Positions 1 through 7,724 of a DNA stretch of 33,382 bases are shown here, piece after piece. A program made the position numbers and the translations under genes. The DNA is taken from contig MIBE01000055.1 of NCBI GenBank assembly GCA_001829415.1, positions 1 to 33,382 of the forward strand, written 5' to 3'. Numbering within the stretch: position 1 is the stretch's first letter; each line of letters begins with the position of its first letter. The notes below the pieces were generated by a model. That model searched no databases and had not been told where the DNA came from. It was given only the letters and a program-made list of their open reading frames with translations. Source of the DNA: Spirochaetes bacterium GWF1_51_8 (GTDB lineage Bacteria; Spirochaetota; Brevinematia; Brevinematales; GWF1-51-8).

Positions 1-2
1 AA

Positions 3-1043
3 GCGGGAAAGCTTGACAGCGCTAAGTCCAAGTACGCCGATATCATATCCGAGTACCCGTTATCGGACTATGTCGAAGGGAGCATGAAGGGGTTTGAGAA
101 GACGGTAGCCAAGATTACCGAACAGTCCAAGCCCTCGGGTGTCGACTTGAACGAATTAAAGAAGACACAGAATAAAGAAGCAAAAGACCTTTACGCCAAG
201 GCATCCGCGGATGAGAAGAGCGGAAAATACGCCTCAGCGAAAGAAAAGTATGCCGGTATCATCACCCAGTTCCCGCTCTCGGATTACGTCGGGGGAAGTG
301 TCGACGGTATCGAACGTGTAGTCGCTATCGAAGAAAAGGCAAAGGCTTCGGGAAGTGTCGATCTCGCGAAGATCAAGTCCGAGCAAAACACTGCGGCTAA
401 ACCGCTCTTCGATCAGGCGTCGGCGAGTGAAAGCTCGAAGAACTATACCGACGCGAAGGCAAAGTATATTCAGGTGATCGTCACATACCCGATTTCCGAC
501 TATCTCAAGGGGAGCGTGGAAGGTCTCGAACGAGTCTTGATGATCGAAGGAGCGAAGAGCGCCGGGCTGAGTATCGCCGAACTGAAAGCACAGCATAATA
601 AATCGGCGAAGGACGAATTCGCGAAGGTGGAAGAGTTTTATAAGAAAAAAGAATACGATAAAGCAAAACAAGGCCTTGTAAATATAATGACACTGTATCC
701 TCTTTCCGATTATATAGATAAGAGTATCGAGAAATTGGAATCGATTGTGATCGTGCTGAATGCCGAGAAACAGCAGACCGCCAAGGTGCAGGAAGAGAAC
801 TATCAGGAAAAAGCGGTCGGTCGCGTAGTGGATGTGATCGGAAATGAAATCATCCTCGACGTCTATAAGGGTAAGACGCTCAGTGCCGGACAGACGATTT
901 TTATCTATAGGAAAGACGAGAAGTCGGGCATCATCTATATCGGTGAGGCGAATGTTTCGGTTGTATCGCCGATTATGTCCAAGGCACAGATCGTGAAGAA
1001 AAACGAACCGATAAAAGTCGGCGATATACTCTACAGGAAGTGA
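3..1043 (+). CDS. TPR-like repeat protein with FlgT-like C-terminal domain (5' end outside window)
   Basis: The frame is open to the left edge, and the first bases encode another copy of the internal repeat, so the gene begins upstream of the window. The ATG at 84 lies inside a repeat and is not the start. At least three further units of about 70-72 residues follow (bases 144-359, 360-569, 570-779). Each has a helical stretch rich in Lys, Glu and Ala and ends in a [YF]P[LI]SDY motif, resembling TPR-type outer-membrane assembly or periplasmic scaffold proteins. The last ~75 residues are a small beta-rich domain (GRVVDVIGNEIILD ... VGDILYRK) resembling the C-terminal domain of flagellar assembly protein FlgT and other SH3-like envelope proteins; that resemblance is from pattern only. 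Signal peptide, if any, is not visible. The stop is 7 nt before the adenylate cyclase start, so the two are probably co-transcribed. Confidence 0.7.
   Translation, partial: AGKLDSAKSKYADIISEYPLSDYVEGSMKGFEKTVAKITEQSKPSGVDLNELKKTQNKEAKDLYAKASADEKSGKYASAKEKYAGIITQFPLSDYVGGSVDGIERVVAIEEKAKASGSVDLAKIKSEQNTAAKPLFDQASASESSKNYTDAKAKYIQVIVTYPISDYLKGSVEGLERVLMIEGAKSAGLSIAELKAQHNKSAKDEFAKVEEFYKKKEYDKAKQGLVNIMTLYPLSDYIDKSIEKLESIVIVLNAEKQQTAKVQEENYQEKAVGRVVDVIGNEIILDVYKGKTLSAGQTIFIYRKDEKSGIIYIGEANVSVVSPIMSKAQIVKKNEPIKVGDILYRK
144..779 (+). repeat. Three consecutive ~210-216 bp coding repeats
   Basis: Units at 144-359 (72 codons), 360-569 (70 codons) and 570-779 (70 codons) encode related segments that all contain the [YF]P[LI]SDY signature. 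The end of one more unit lies at 3-143. The units are diverged in sequence, so this is an old protein repeat and not a recent DNA duplication. Confidence 0.75.
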
Positions 1044-1050
1044 GGTCAGG

Positions 1051-2724
1051 GTGAAAGTACGGGGCAAAATTCGTTATAAAATACTGCTTGTCGTGATCCC
1101 GATTCTGATAATTACCGCGGGATTCCTTGGTTTTACATCCTATTTCTCCGCGAAGAACGGTATTACCGGTATCGCGAAGGAATTCCTCGGATTCAAACTG
1201 CAGGATATCTACAAGTACGCCGCGCAGCAGAATAACTTTATTAAAAACATGGATCTCGCGAGTGATCCGACATTGTTCCTGAACACCAAGCGGTCAGTAG
1301 GTGATTATGCTACTACTGTCATCAACTCGCCGACAGGCGGATTTGTGGGCGTAACGCTCAGTAATAATCTTGAAATCGTCTCGATGACCAATTTCAATAC
1401 TAAAGATTCAGCCGAAATGATAAAAAAGTTCGACGGTAAAACGAGCGGATGGGTGGAATTCGATTCGGACGGCAAACAGTACGTCGGCGTGTTCATCGAC
1501 TTCTCGGATTGGCATATGGTTTTTGTCATTCTGGAAGACCGCAATACATTTTACCGGACTGTCAATGAAATCCTCGACTTCCTTTTTATCATTCTCTCCG
1601 CGAGCTTAGTCGTTTCGACAATCCTGCTCCTCATATTTATCGCGAGAATCACTTCGCCGATCAATAAGTTCGTCAGGACAATCCAGGACATCACTTCCAA
1701 CATGGACCTCACAAAACGCGTCAAGATATACTATCCCGACGAAATAGGGGTTTTGGGCTTCTATTTCAATAACATGATCGCGGAACTGGAAGGCGCGTAC
1801 AACCAGATCAAGAACTATGCCTACCAGACTGTACTCGCGAAGAAAAAGGAAGAAAGAATACGTTTCATATTCCAGAAATTCGTGCCCCAGGAAGTCATCA
1901 ACCAGGTATTGAACCTCGCGTCCGACTCGATGCTGATCGGAGCGCGCCAGAAAGTCAGTATCTTTTTCTCGGATATCCGCGGGTTTACGACTATTTCCGA
2001 AAGCCTAAGGCCGGAAGAGCTGGTTCTCTCGCTGAACTCGTACTTCGACCGGATGGTGCGGATCATTATCAACAAGCATGGGACTATCGATAAGTTTATC
2101 GGCGACGCGATCATGGCGATCTTCGGCGCGCCGCTTGTCCGTCCGGATGACGCTGAAAGCGCTGTCTCGGCTGCGATCATGAACTCCGACGCTATCGAGG
2201 AGTTCAATCAGGGTCAACGCGCCTCGGGTAAGATCGAATTCAAGATCGGAATAGGGATCAACACGGGCGACGCGATTGTCGGAAATATCGGATCGGAACA
2301 GAAAATAGACTATACGGTCATCGGCGATACAGTGAACCTCGCTTCACGTCTGGAAGGGCTGACAAAGATGTACCATATGCCGATCATCATCAGCGAATTC
2401 ACCAAGGACGAGATCCAACCCGGGAAGTTCCATTTCCGCGAACTCGATACCGTCCGTGTGAAGGGAAAAAACAAACCCGTGAAAATATATTGCCCGATGG
2501 CCCTGGAAAAAGCGAAGCCGCTCGTTCAATACTTGAACTCGTTCCATACGGCGCTTTCCCAGTACTACGACGGAAAATTTAAAGAAGCCAAGAACGAATT
2601 CAGCCGCCTTTTCAAGGAAAGGCCGGAAGACGAAATATGCCAGCTTTATATTGAGAGATGCGATTACCTGATCCTCAACCCGCCCAAGGAATGGGAAGGG
2701 GTCGAGACGATGACAACCAAATAA
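1051..2724 (+). CDS. Membrane-bound class III adenylate cyclase (sensor-HAMP-cyclase)
   Basis: Makes cAMP from ATP at the inner membrane. Starts at a GTG 7 nt after the previous stop. Layout of 557 residues: TM1 about 10-30, a ~140-residue extracytoplasmic sensor, TM2 about 174-198, HAMP about 199-252, short linker, cyclase domain about 300-480, and a helical TPR-like tail. Metal-binding Asp308 (FSDIRGFT) and Asp352 (KFIGDA) are present. Lys348 and Thr422 sit at the positions that select adenine in class IIIb enzymes. Transition-state Asn429 and Arg433 (NLASR) are also present. All catalytic residues are therefore intact and adenylate rather than guanylate cyclase activity is the better call. 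The sensor region is not a family I recognise; its extracytoplasmic placement suggests a small-molecule or envelope signal (inference). Confidence 0.9.
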   Translation: MKVRGKIRYKILLVVIPILIITAGFLGFTSYFSAKNGITGIAKEFLGFKLQDIYKYAAQQNNFIKNMDLASDPTLFLNTKRSVGDYATTVINSPTGGFVGVTLSNNLEIVSMTNFNTKDSAEMIKKFDGKTSGWVEFDSDGKQYVGVFIDFSDWHMVFVILEDRNTFYRTVNEILDFLFIILSASLVVSTILLLIFIARITSPINKFVRTIQDITSNMDLTKRVKIYYPDEIGVLGFYFNNMIAELEGAYNQIKNYAYQTVLAKKKEERIRFIFQKFVPQEVINQVLNLASDSMLIGARQKVSIFFSDIRGFTTISESLRPEELVLSLNSYFDRMVRIIINKHGTIDKFIGDAIMAIFGAPLVRPDDAESAVSAAIMNSDAIEEFNQGQRASGKIEFKIGIGINTGDAIVGNIGSEQKIDYTVIGDTVNLASRLEGLTKMYHMPIIISEFTKDEIQPGKFHFRELDTVRVKGKNKPVKIYCPMALEKAKPLVQYLNSFHTALSQYYDGKFKEAKNEFSRLFKERPEDEICQLYIERCDYLILNPPKEWEGVETMTTK

Positions 2725-2734
2725 GGGGCAATGG

Positions 2735-3250
2735 ATGGGCGGAATAGCCTGGACTGAAGAAATATTCCTGAGCGTGAATAAGCAGATCGACAAGGATGTG
2801 CTGTTTAAGCGTCTGAAAGAGGAAACAAGCGAAGAAGAAATCCACCAGGTAGAACTCAATAAAGAGTATTCCCTGTTCAAAGACCTGTTCGGGGTGAAGA
2901 TCGAATACGGATCGCTCCGCGTGCAGCGGATTATCATGGAAGACGTGCTCACTTTATTATCGAGCTTCCTTGAAATAAAAAAATCCGGCGGGAAGTACCG
3001 TTATATCCCGATCAATAGCATCGAGGGCATCGATTTCGCCGCGCACCGGTTCGGTCTGGAGAAACCCGATCCGCAGGCGATCGAGGGTTATATCCTCAAT
3101 AAAGAACTCGTACACTATATAGAAGATAAAGATTACAATTACCTGATGCTGAAGTACAAAGACAATCCCGAGAATATCTTTTATATCTATAAGTTCTATT
3201 TCACGACAATCAAAGAAGGGCTTTTTATGGTGATCGAGAAGAATATCTAA
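2735..3250 (+). CDS. Conserved-looking protein of unknown function
   Basis: 171 residues, no signal peptide or membrane segment, not recognised. ATG at 2735 is preceded by AAGGGG at 2723-2728 and lies 10 nt after the cyclase stop, so it belongs to the same transcript. The N-terminal half is charged and helical (residues 20-50 rich in Glu and Lys). The C-terminal half alternates aromatic and charged residues in a beta-like pattern (YNYLMLKYK, FYIYKFYFTT), which could be a small ligand-binding or PilZ/PH-like barrel. No PilZ signature (RxxxR, DxSxxG) is present, so that name is not applied. A role downstream of cAMP is only suggested by position. The stop codon abuts the stop of the convergent deaminase gene with no spacer. 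Confidence 0.75.
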   Translation: MGGIAWTEEIFLSVNKQIDKDVLFKRLKEETSEEEIHQVELNKEYSLFKDLFGVKIEYGSLRVQRIIMEDVLTLLSSFLEIKKSGGKYRYIPINSIEGIDFAAHRFGLEKPDPQAIEGYILNKELVHYIEDKDYNYLMLKYKDNPENIFYIYKFYFTTIKEGLFMVIEKNI

Positions 3251-3778
3251 TCAGATATCGTAGGATCCGAGAGTCGTCTTGTAGTTTTCATTCCATATTT
3301 CGACCAATCTATGAAAAAACAATTCATCCGTCAGTTCCGACCGGTAGCGTTCGAGCACAAGAGCAGGATCGCTTTCAAGATTCGTCTGCGATATCCCCAA
3401 GTCCTCAAGAAACGACTGGTCGCCCACGAAACCGAAATAATCGCGGGTTTCCTGGGTGTCGAAGATGTAATACCCCTTCGTGATACCGGCCCATTTTACG
3501 GCGTGGTAACACATCATGCAGGGGAAATGGCTGGTAAAAAGGACGCCGTCCGCGATATGGATATTACCGCGCTTTTTCGCGGCTTCGGCGAGAGTCTCGA
3601 CTTCGGCATGACGGGACACGTCGCAGGAAGAAAGTACTTTATTCGTCCCGACGCCGATTATCCCTTCGGGGGAGACTAATGCCGCTCCGAACGGGCCGCC
3701 GTTGCCGTGCTCGATATTTTCGATAATCGCATCATATATTTTTCTGAAAATCGCGTCCATCTCGGGTGTTCCGTTCAA
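3251..3778 (-). CDS. Cytidine/deoxycytidylate-deaminase-fold enzyme (guanine deaminase-like)
   Basis: Zinc-dependent hydrolytic deaminase of a nucleobase or nucleoside. From the proposed start, the zinc site is His57-Ala-Glu59 (RHAEVETL) and Cys87-x-x-Cys90 (FPCMMC). The GGPFGAALV strand before it is typical of the guanine deaminase/TadA branch. The substrate cannot be fixed from motifs. The open frame reaches an ATG at 3838, but that would overlap the TrmB gene by 50 bp and has no Shine-Dalgarno. A TTG at 3778 follows AAGGAG (3785-3790) by 6 nt, that AAGGAG overlaps the TrmB stop, and the family alignment begins just after it, so the TTG is preferred. Last gene of the lptC-lptA-trmB run. Confidence 0.82.
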   Translation of the reverse strand: MNGTPEMDAIFRKIYDAIIENIEHGNGGPFGAALVSPEGIIGVGTNKVLSSCDVSRHAEVETLAEAAKKRGNIHIADGVLFTSHFPCMMCYHAVKWAGITKGYYIFDTQETRDYFGFVGDQSFLEDLGISQTNLESDPALVLERYRSELTDELFFHRLVEIWNENYKTTLGSYDI

Positions 3779-3788
3779 GAAAAGCTCC

Positions 3789-4616
3789 TTACTCGGCAAG
3801 ATGCCGTTCGATAGCCTCGAGAAGTTTTCTGTCCTCATGCGTCATCAGGACTTTGAGCTTTTCGGTGCCGATAAACTTCCAGAGGCGGATCATGTAGATG
3901 CTGTCGACAATCAGTTTTTTCGCGGTATGTACCATGACCGGGTTTTTCGAATGCACAGCCTTGGCGGATTTCGGATCGGTGAAATTCGCGATGATGGTTT
4001 CGTTGCTGTCCGAAACGATGACAAACTCGGTAGGGATGATTCCCTCGAACATGAAAGTCTTGCGGAGATTGTAGGAATAAAGGGTAATCTCGCGGGTGTC
4101 GAGGGTGAAATATGAAAACGCGTCTATCCTGACCCCGTCGTGGAGTTTCGTATGAAGCGAATCGCTGAAAAAGTCGAATGTGTCTTGAAGATGAAGGTTG
4201 ATATAAATTTCCCCCCGCGCGCGTTCGATCAGCGAGATGACGGAGTTTTCAATATTCTTCTTCCCGATGATATTCCAGAAATAGTCAGATTCGTCCGCGA
4301 CAAGGAACTGGCTGAGGATTTTCGATATATTCTGCTTGGCTACCGTGAAATCGGTCTCGATGTTCTTTAAAAACGAGTCGATCTCCACGGGCATATAGGT
4401 GTCGGGATTGGATTTTACGATCTTCGCGCCGCCCTTTTCGACCAGACGTCCGAGCATTTCATAGACCACCGGACGAAGGATACCGCTGATTTTGGAGAGC
4501 TGGTAACCGGTGATCGGGTGATTTTCCACTAACGCCAAGTAGACACGGGCTTCGTTCGGACTCAGCCCCAAGCTTTCAAAACTCTCGATGATTTTCGTAT
4601 TTTCAGTAAGCCCCAA
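3789..4616 (-). CDS. TrmB-family transcriptional regulator
   Basis: 275 residues. Residues 10-80 form a winged helix with the TrmB pattern (LGLSPNEARVYLAL, GYQLSKISGILRPVVYEMLGRL, VEKGGAKI). The rest matches the phospholipase-D-like regulatory domain that binds sugars or other small effectors in this family (RARGEIYINLH followed by a second alpha/beta half). No catalytic HKD motif is seen, as expected for a sensor domain. Start is TTG at 4616 behind AAGGAAGG; no in-frame ATG exists near the conserved N-terminus. Lies 19 nt after lptA and its stop overlaps the deaminase Shine-Dalgarno. Effector and targets are unknown; autoregulation of the envelope operon is an inference from position. Confidence 0.85.
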   Translation of the reverse strand: MGLTENTKIIESFESLGLSPNEARVYLALVENHPITGYQLSKISGILRPVVYEMLGRLVEKGGAKIVKSNPDTYMPVEIDSFLKNIETDFTVAKQNISKILSQFLVADESDYFWNIIGKKNIENSVISLIERARGEIYINLHLQDTFDFFSDSLHTKLHDGVRIDAFSYFTLDTREITLYSYNLRKTFMFEGIIPTEFVIVSDSNETIIANFTDPKSAKAVHSKNPVMVHTAKKLIVDSIYMIRLWKFIGTEKLKVLMTHEDRKLLEAIERHLAE

Positions 4617-4635
4617 AAACCCTTCCTTCGCAGGT

Positions 4636-5658
4636 TCAATTCAATTTGTATTCGAAAATGCCGCTTCCGCCGCCCTGCATACTCATCGTTTCTTTGGCGA
4701 TATCGACGATAATTTTTAACGCGTTCATCTTTGTCTTACCCTGTACCAGAATTGGATTGCCGGTCAGGATCATCGCCTCGCTTTTAAAATCGTAGACGCC
4801 CCATTTCGAGAATGCCTGTTTATCACCGGTAATGATGATGACGTCGCCGAGAAGATTTGCCTTTTCTTCTTTATCGTATTTTTCCATGACGGTGGAATAA
4901 GCCTTAATATTATTTTTCTTGAACTCGATCACCGGGTGATCGCTGATCCGTGAATACCCGAGACTCTCGTAATAATCGAGTTTGCCCGCTTTGATTAGAT
5001 AATTGTCGTTGGTGTTCTCGATCACAACATCGCCCACAGCAGAATAGCTCGAAAGCTGATTTTCCTTCGATTGGACATCGATGGTCTTCGCGGAAAGCAC
5101 TTGCGACTTGTCGATAGTCTTGGCGTTTCCGGTGACCGTGAACGAGCCGGCTTCCTGGTTATAACGGGCCTTATCCCCGGTGATGGTGAAGTCCTTGCCC
5201 TTGATCTCGACATTGCCGTCAACAACCATATAGTCCTTATCCGTGAAGAACGTCATCATGTCGCCCTTCACGGTAGTATTATCTTTTTTCATATAGATGA
5301 TGGGATTCTTCTGGACGATCATTTTCTTTTCTTTCGCGTAATAAGTCCCTTCGCCCGCCTTCAGGACGGTTTTCTCTTTCTTGTTCTCGAAAACGAGATT
5401 TCCATAGGCATAACCGATATTGTTTTTCTGATCGAAGATGATCGTATCCGCGACCAGAACGCTGTTTCCCTGTACGATCTTTGGCTTGTTCTTGTTGGAT
5501 ACCTCGAGTATAATTCTTTCGATCTCCCAATAATACACGCTTTTACCGGCGGATATATCGACAGGCTGTTTCTCGGACACTTTAAGGATCGCGGAAAAAA
5601 CAAGCGAGGCGGCAAAAAAGAGGGAGAGAAATGAGAAAACCCAGGAAATCCTTTTCAT
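4636..5658 (-). CDS. lptA: LptA/OstA-like LPS-transport periplasmic protein
   Basis: Periplasmic beta-jellyroll protein expected to carry lipopolysaccharide from LptC to the outer membrane. A signal peptide occupies about residues 1-23 (KR, then a hydrophobic run ending FSA). The mature part is a long series of short beta repeats with OstA-type phrases (ADTIIFDQKNNIGYAYGNLVFEN, AGEGTYYAKEKK, ARYNQEAGSFTVTGNA, AGKLDYYE), the usual pattern of LptA and the LptD N-terminus. At 340 residues it is nearly twice the ~185 of enteric LptA, but no LptD barrel follows. It could therefore span more of the periplasm as one chain. ATG follows AGGA by 6 nt and lies 8 nt after lptC. Confidence 0.82.
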   Translation of the reverse strand: MKRISWVFSFLSLFFAASLVFSAILKVSEKQPVDISAGKSVYYWEIERIILEVSNKNKPKIVQGNSVLVADTIIFDQKNNIGYAYGNLVFENKKEKTVLKAGEGTYYAKEKKMIVQKNPIIYMKKDNTTVKGDMMTFFTDKDYMVVDGNVEIKGKDFTITGDKARYNQEAGSFTVTGNAKTIDKSQVLSAKTIDVQSKENQLSSYSAVGDVVIENTNDNYLIKAGKLDYYESLGYSRISDHPVIEFKKNNIKAYSTVMEKYDKEEKANLLGDVIIITGDKQAFSKWGVYDFKSEAMILTGNPILVQGKTKMNALKIIVDIAKETMSMQGGGSGIFEYKLN

Positions 5659-5666
5659 AGAGAATC

Positions 5667-6194
5667 CTATTTTTTTATCGCGCCGGTCACATCGAGAATC
5701 TGGACCTGTTTCAAACCGGAATCGGCCTTCATTCTATAGCCCTTGATTACGGTTTTTCCCTGAATCAGCGTCACCTGTTCGTTCGTGTCGGAATAGAATA
5801 TCCGGTTCGCGTTATCCCAAAACACCTTTTTACAGATCAGTACCGCGCCGTTCTCGGAAAATATCTTCACATTTCCGGTCGCGGTAACGTTCTTGTTCTT
5901 TTTATTCACATAGCCTTCGTCGCTCGAAAGAAAGGACTGCATGACGTTATTGGGATTGTAGAATGTCATCGTCATATTGTAGAGGAATATTTCGCTGCTC
6001 GAATCGAACATTTTCGCCTCCGAGGATTTCAGCACCCATTCGCGTTTCCCGCTTCCGCTGAACGACGTGTACTGGAAATCGCCCATAATAAAATCGGGAA
6101 CGGCGCCCTCGGTCTTCTTTCCGGATTTCAGCTTTATCGTACATGAGGACAGCAGAATCACAATGACGGTCAGAAAAATCGAAACCTTTTTCAT
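5667..6194 (-). CDS. lptC: LptC-like LPS export protein, predicted lipoprotein
   Basis: 175 residues. The N-terminus is a short lipoprotein signal with a lipobox ending at Cys18 (LSSC), unlike enteric LptC, which is held by an uncleaved TM helix. The rest shows the LptC/OstA beta pattern (REWVLKSSEAKMFDSSSEIFLYNM, DEGYVNKKNKNVTATGNVKIFSENGAVL). It is the first gene of an operon continuing into lptA. Start ATG lies downstream of GGGGGAG and about 40 nt after the transcription start expected from the promoter at 6240-6268. LptC identity rests on fold pattern plus the lptA neighbour, so a generic OstA-like lipoprotein remains possible. Confidence 0.78.
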   Translation of the reverse strand: MKKVSIFLTVIVILLSSCTIKLKSGKKTEGAVPDFIMGDFQYTSFSGSGKREWVLKSSEAKMFDSSSEIFLYNMTMTFYNPNNVMQSFLSSDEGYVNKKNKNVTATGNVKIFSENGAVLICKKVFWDNANRIFYSDTNEQVTLIQGKTVIKGYRMKADSGLKQVQILDVTGAIKK

Positions 6195-6239
6195 TCAAGG
6201 CTCCCCCGTTTAGTAGTAGGATCGCTAATACTGTATAAT

Positions 6240-6268
6240 ATTATAGGAGATTTATGATAATTTTGCAA
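6240..6268 (-). promoter_or_regulatory. Promoter of lptC operon
   Basis: On the minus strand: TTGCAA (6263-6268), 17 bp, TATAAT (6240-6245). Perfect -10 and 4/6 -35 with ideal spacing; the predicted start gives a ~40 nt leader to lptC. Divergent from the nfi promoter, with 20 bp between the two -35 boxes. Confidence 0.75.
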
Positions 6269-6282
6269 TCGTTTTAATAAAA

Positions 6283-6296
6283 ATCCGCTTGCGGAT
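6283..6296. repeat. Inverted repeat overlapping the nfi -35 box
   Basis: ATCCGC-TT-GCGGAT: six perfect base pairs around two T. It covers the proposed -35 (6289-6294) of endonuclease V and could be an operator. A close relative (one mismatch over 17 bp) occurs in the intergenic stretch at 28490-28506. Confidence 0.5.
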
Positions 6297-6317
6297 GAAT
6301 GTTTTTTGAGATATAAT
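6289..6317 (+). promoter_or_regulatory. Promoter of nfi giving a leaderless transcript
   Basis: TTGCGG (6289-6294), 17 bp, TATAAT (6312-6317). The ATG of nfi is at 6323, just 5 nt after the -10 box, so transcription would begin at or within a base or two of the start codon. No Shine-Dalgarno exists before that ATG, which supports a leaderless mRNA. Confidence 0.6.
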
Positions 6318-6322
6318 CCTTC

Positions 6323-7006
6323 ATGCGTATAGAATTGATCGAAAGGACGCTTCAAATCTGCCGTGACCGCGATCTCGACGGAGCGAGGGCGCTCCAGACA
6401 GAACTTCAGACTTATCTTAACGATAAACCTATTGAAAAACCGATTCGCATGGTTGCCGGGATCGATACGGCCTATTCTGCTACACGCGCTTATTCGGCGA
6501 TTGTTGTCTTCGATATCGACAAAGGGCGGATTGCCGCGGAGTACGGTGCGTCGGAAGAAATAATCTTTCCCTATATCCCGGGATTTTTATCGTTCAGGGA
6601 GTTTCCGGCGATTTACCGTGCATATCTCAAAATGAACGAAATTCCGGATATTCTCCTGTTCGACGGCCACGGCATCGCGCATCCGCGCGGAATGGGGATC
6701 GCGGCGCAGGGCGGTATCCTTCTCGATATGCCGTCGGTAGGGTGCGGGAAATCGAAACTCTGCGGAGTATATTCCATCCCCGGCGGAAAAAGGTTCGACT
6801 ATTCCGAATTGACCATGAATGATAAGGTGATCGGTCTGGTGATGAGGACTCGTGAGAAGGCTAAACCGGTCTTTCTCTCGCCGGGATACCGTTTCGCGAT
6901 AGATTCGATCCCCGCGCTGACCGGACAAATTACCGGCGCTTACAGACTGCCATTGCCGGTTCATTATGCCGACAGGCTGAGTAAGAAGCTCAAGCCGGAT
7001 GCTTAA
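6323..7006 (+). CDS. nfi: Endonuclease V (deoxyinosine 3' endonuclease)
   Basis: DNA repair nuclease that nicks one phosphodiester 3' of deoxyinosine arising from adenine deamination. 227 residues, normal family size. Metal ligands are all present: Asp48 in VAGIDTAY, Glu93 in LSFREFPA, Asp114 in LLFDGHGIAHPRGMG. The strand-separating wedge is Pro83-Tyr-Ile-Pro86, and the C-terminal LPLPVHYAD segment supplies the late conserved His/Asp region. It should be active. Transcribed alone from a promoter that leaves no leader. Its last 17 bp overlap the 3' end of the convergent PHP gene, so the two mRNAs are complementary there. Confidence 0.93.
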   Translation: MRIELIERTLQICRDRDLDGARALQTELQTYLNDKPIEKPIRMVAGIDTAYSATRAYSAIVVFDIDKGRIAAEYGASEEIIFPYIPGFLSFREFPAIYRAYLKMNEIPDILLFDGHGIAHPRGMGIAAQGGILLDMPSVGCGKSKLCGVYSIPGGKRFDYSELTMNDKVIGLVMRTREKAKPVFLSPGYRFAIDSIPALTGQITGAYRLPLPVHYADRLSKKLKPDA

Positions 7007-7724
7007 TCCGTTTCTCAAACGCCTTTTTCAGTTCCGCGATGCCGATTTCCTTCAAGCCGCAGTCGAATTCCAACTCATGAAAAGTTTTCCCGATTGTTTC
7101 GGGTACGTGCGAATCCGAGTTATAGATGACTGGATATCGATTCAGAACCTCGACCGGTATACTTTTCGCCGAAGGCGTAACCTCGATGGCGTCATAGTCA
7201 TATAACGGGATATAGCCGAGCTGGGAGAGGATACTGAAATAGGGCCGGTCGATATGCGACGGGATAGCCAGACCTCCCGCGCGGTGGATCGCGGGAATCA
7301 GCGCCTCGAGCGAATAAGAGCTCGCTATATCGCCGCCGATATAGTTCTCCACTTCTCCCACGATCACATCGTTCTCATCGACATAAACCTGATCCCCGTA
7401 ACGTTCGGGATCGTTCTGGAGCGATGGAAGACTCGCATAGACCTTCTTGCCGAATTCGAGCGCGAGTGAGAGATTGTCGAAAATCGACAGGACATGGATT
7501 TCTTCAGCCGTCGCGATCTCCATCCCGAATAGACAGCGGATATCCGAACGGGAAGCGCAAATTTTGTCGAGCGCGGTACAATTCAGGCAGGAATGATGAT
7601 CGGAAATCGCGATCAGGCCGAGACCCGCACGAACAGCTTCCTCGACAATACGCGACGGTGACATCTCGAGATTAGCGCAGGGCGAGAGGCAGGAATGGAT
7701 ATGAAGATCGGCCTTGACGATCAT
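6990..7724 (-). CDS. PHP-domain metal-dependent phosphoesterase
   Basis: 244 residues, single-domain PHP (polymerase and histidinol phosphatase) protein. Metal-binding motifs: DLHIH at 6-10, SDHHS at 41-45, GMEI with Glu69, EIHVLS with His77, PSHID near 173 and NSDSH near 208. The architecture matches the YciV/TrpH-like group, whose members hydrolyse nucleotides or short RNA; substrate cannot be named here. Several Cys near the N-terminus (positions 12, 16, 47, 49) are unusual. Its ATG overlaps the upstream DRTGG stop by 4 nt (ATGA), so translation is coupled. Proteins of this family are often encoded with DRTGG and anti-sigma-type ATPase genes near hydrogenase genes in anaerobes (family knowledge). 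Confidence 0.87.
   Translation of the reverse strand: MIVKADLHIHSCLSPCANLEMSPSRIVEEAVRAGLGLIAISDHHSCLNCTALDKICASRSDIRCLFGMEIATAEEIHVLSIFDNLSLALEFGKKVYASLPSLQNDPERYGDQVYVDENDVIVGEVENYIGGDIASSYSLEALIPAIHRAGGLAIPSHIDRPYFSILSQLGYIPLYDYDAIEVTPSAKSIPVEVLNRYPVIYNSDSHVPETIGKTFHELEFDCGLKEIGIAELKKAFEKRIKHPA

Noticed and set aside
234..1067. 277-codon minus-strand open frame over the repeat protein
   Set aside because: Antisense of a repeat-coding gene; its own repeats come from the sense repeats.
6283..6306. Hairpin ATCCGC/GCGGAT then T6 as an intrinsic terminator
   Set aside because: Only six pairs with a two-base loop, 5 nt before the T-run, and no plus-strand gene upstream to terminate.
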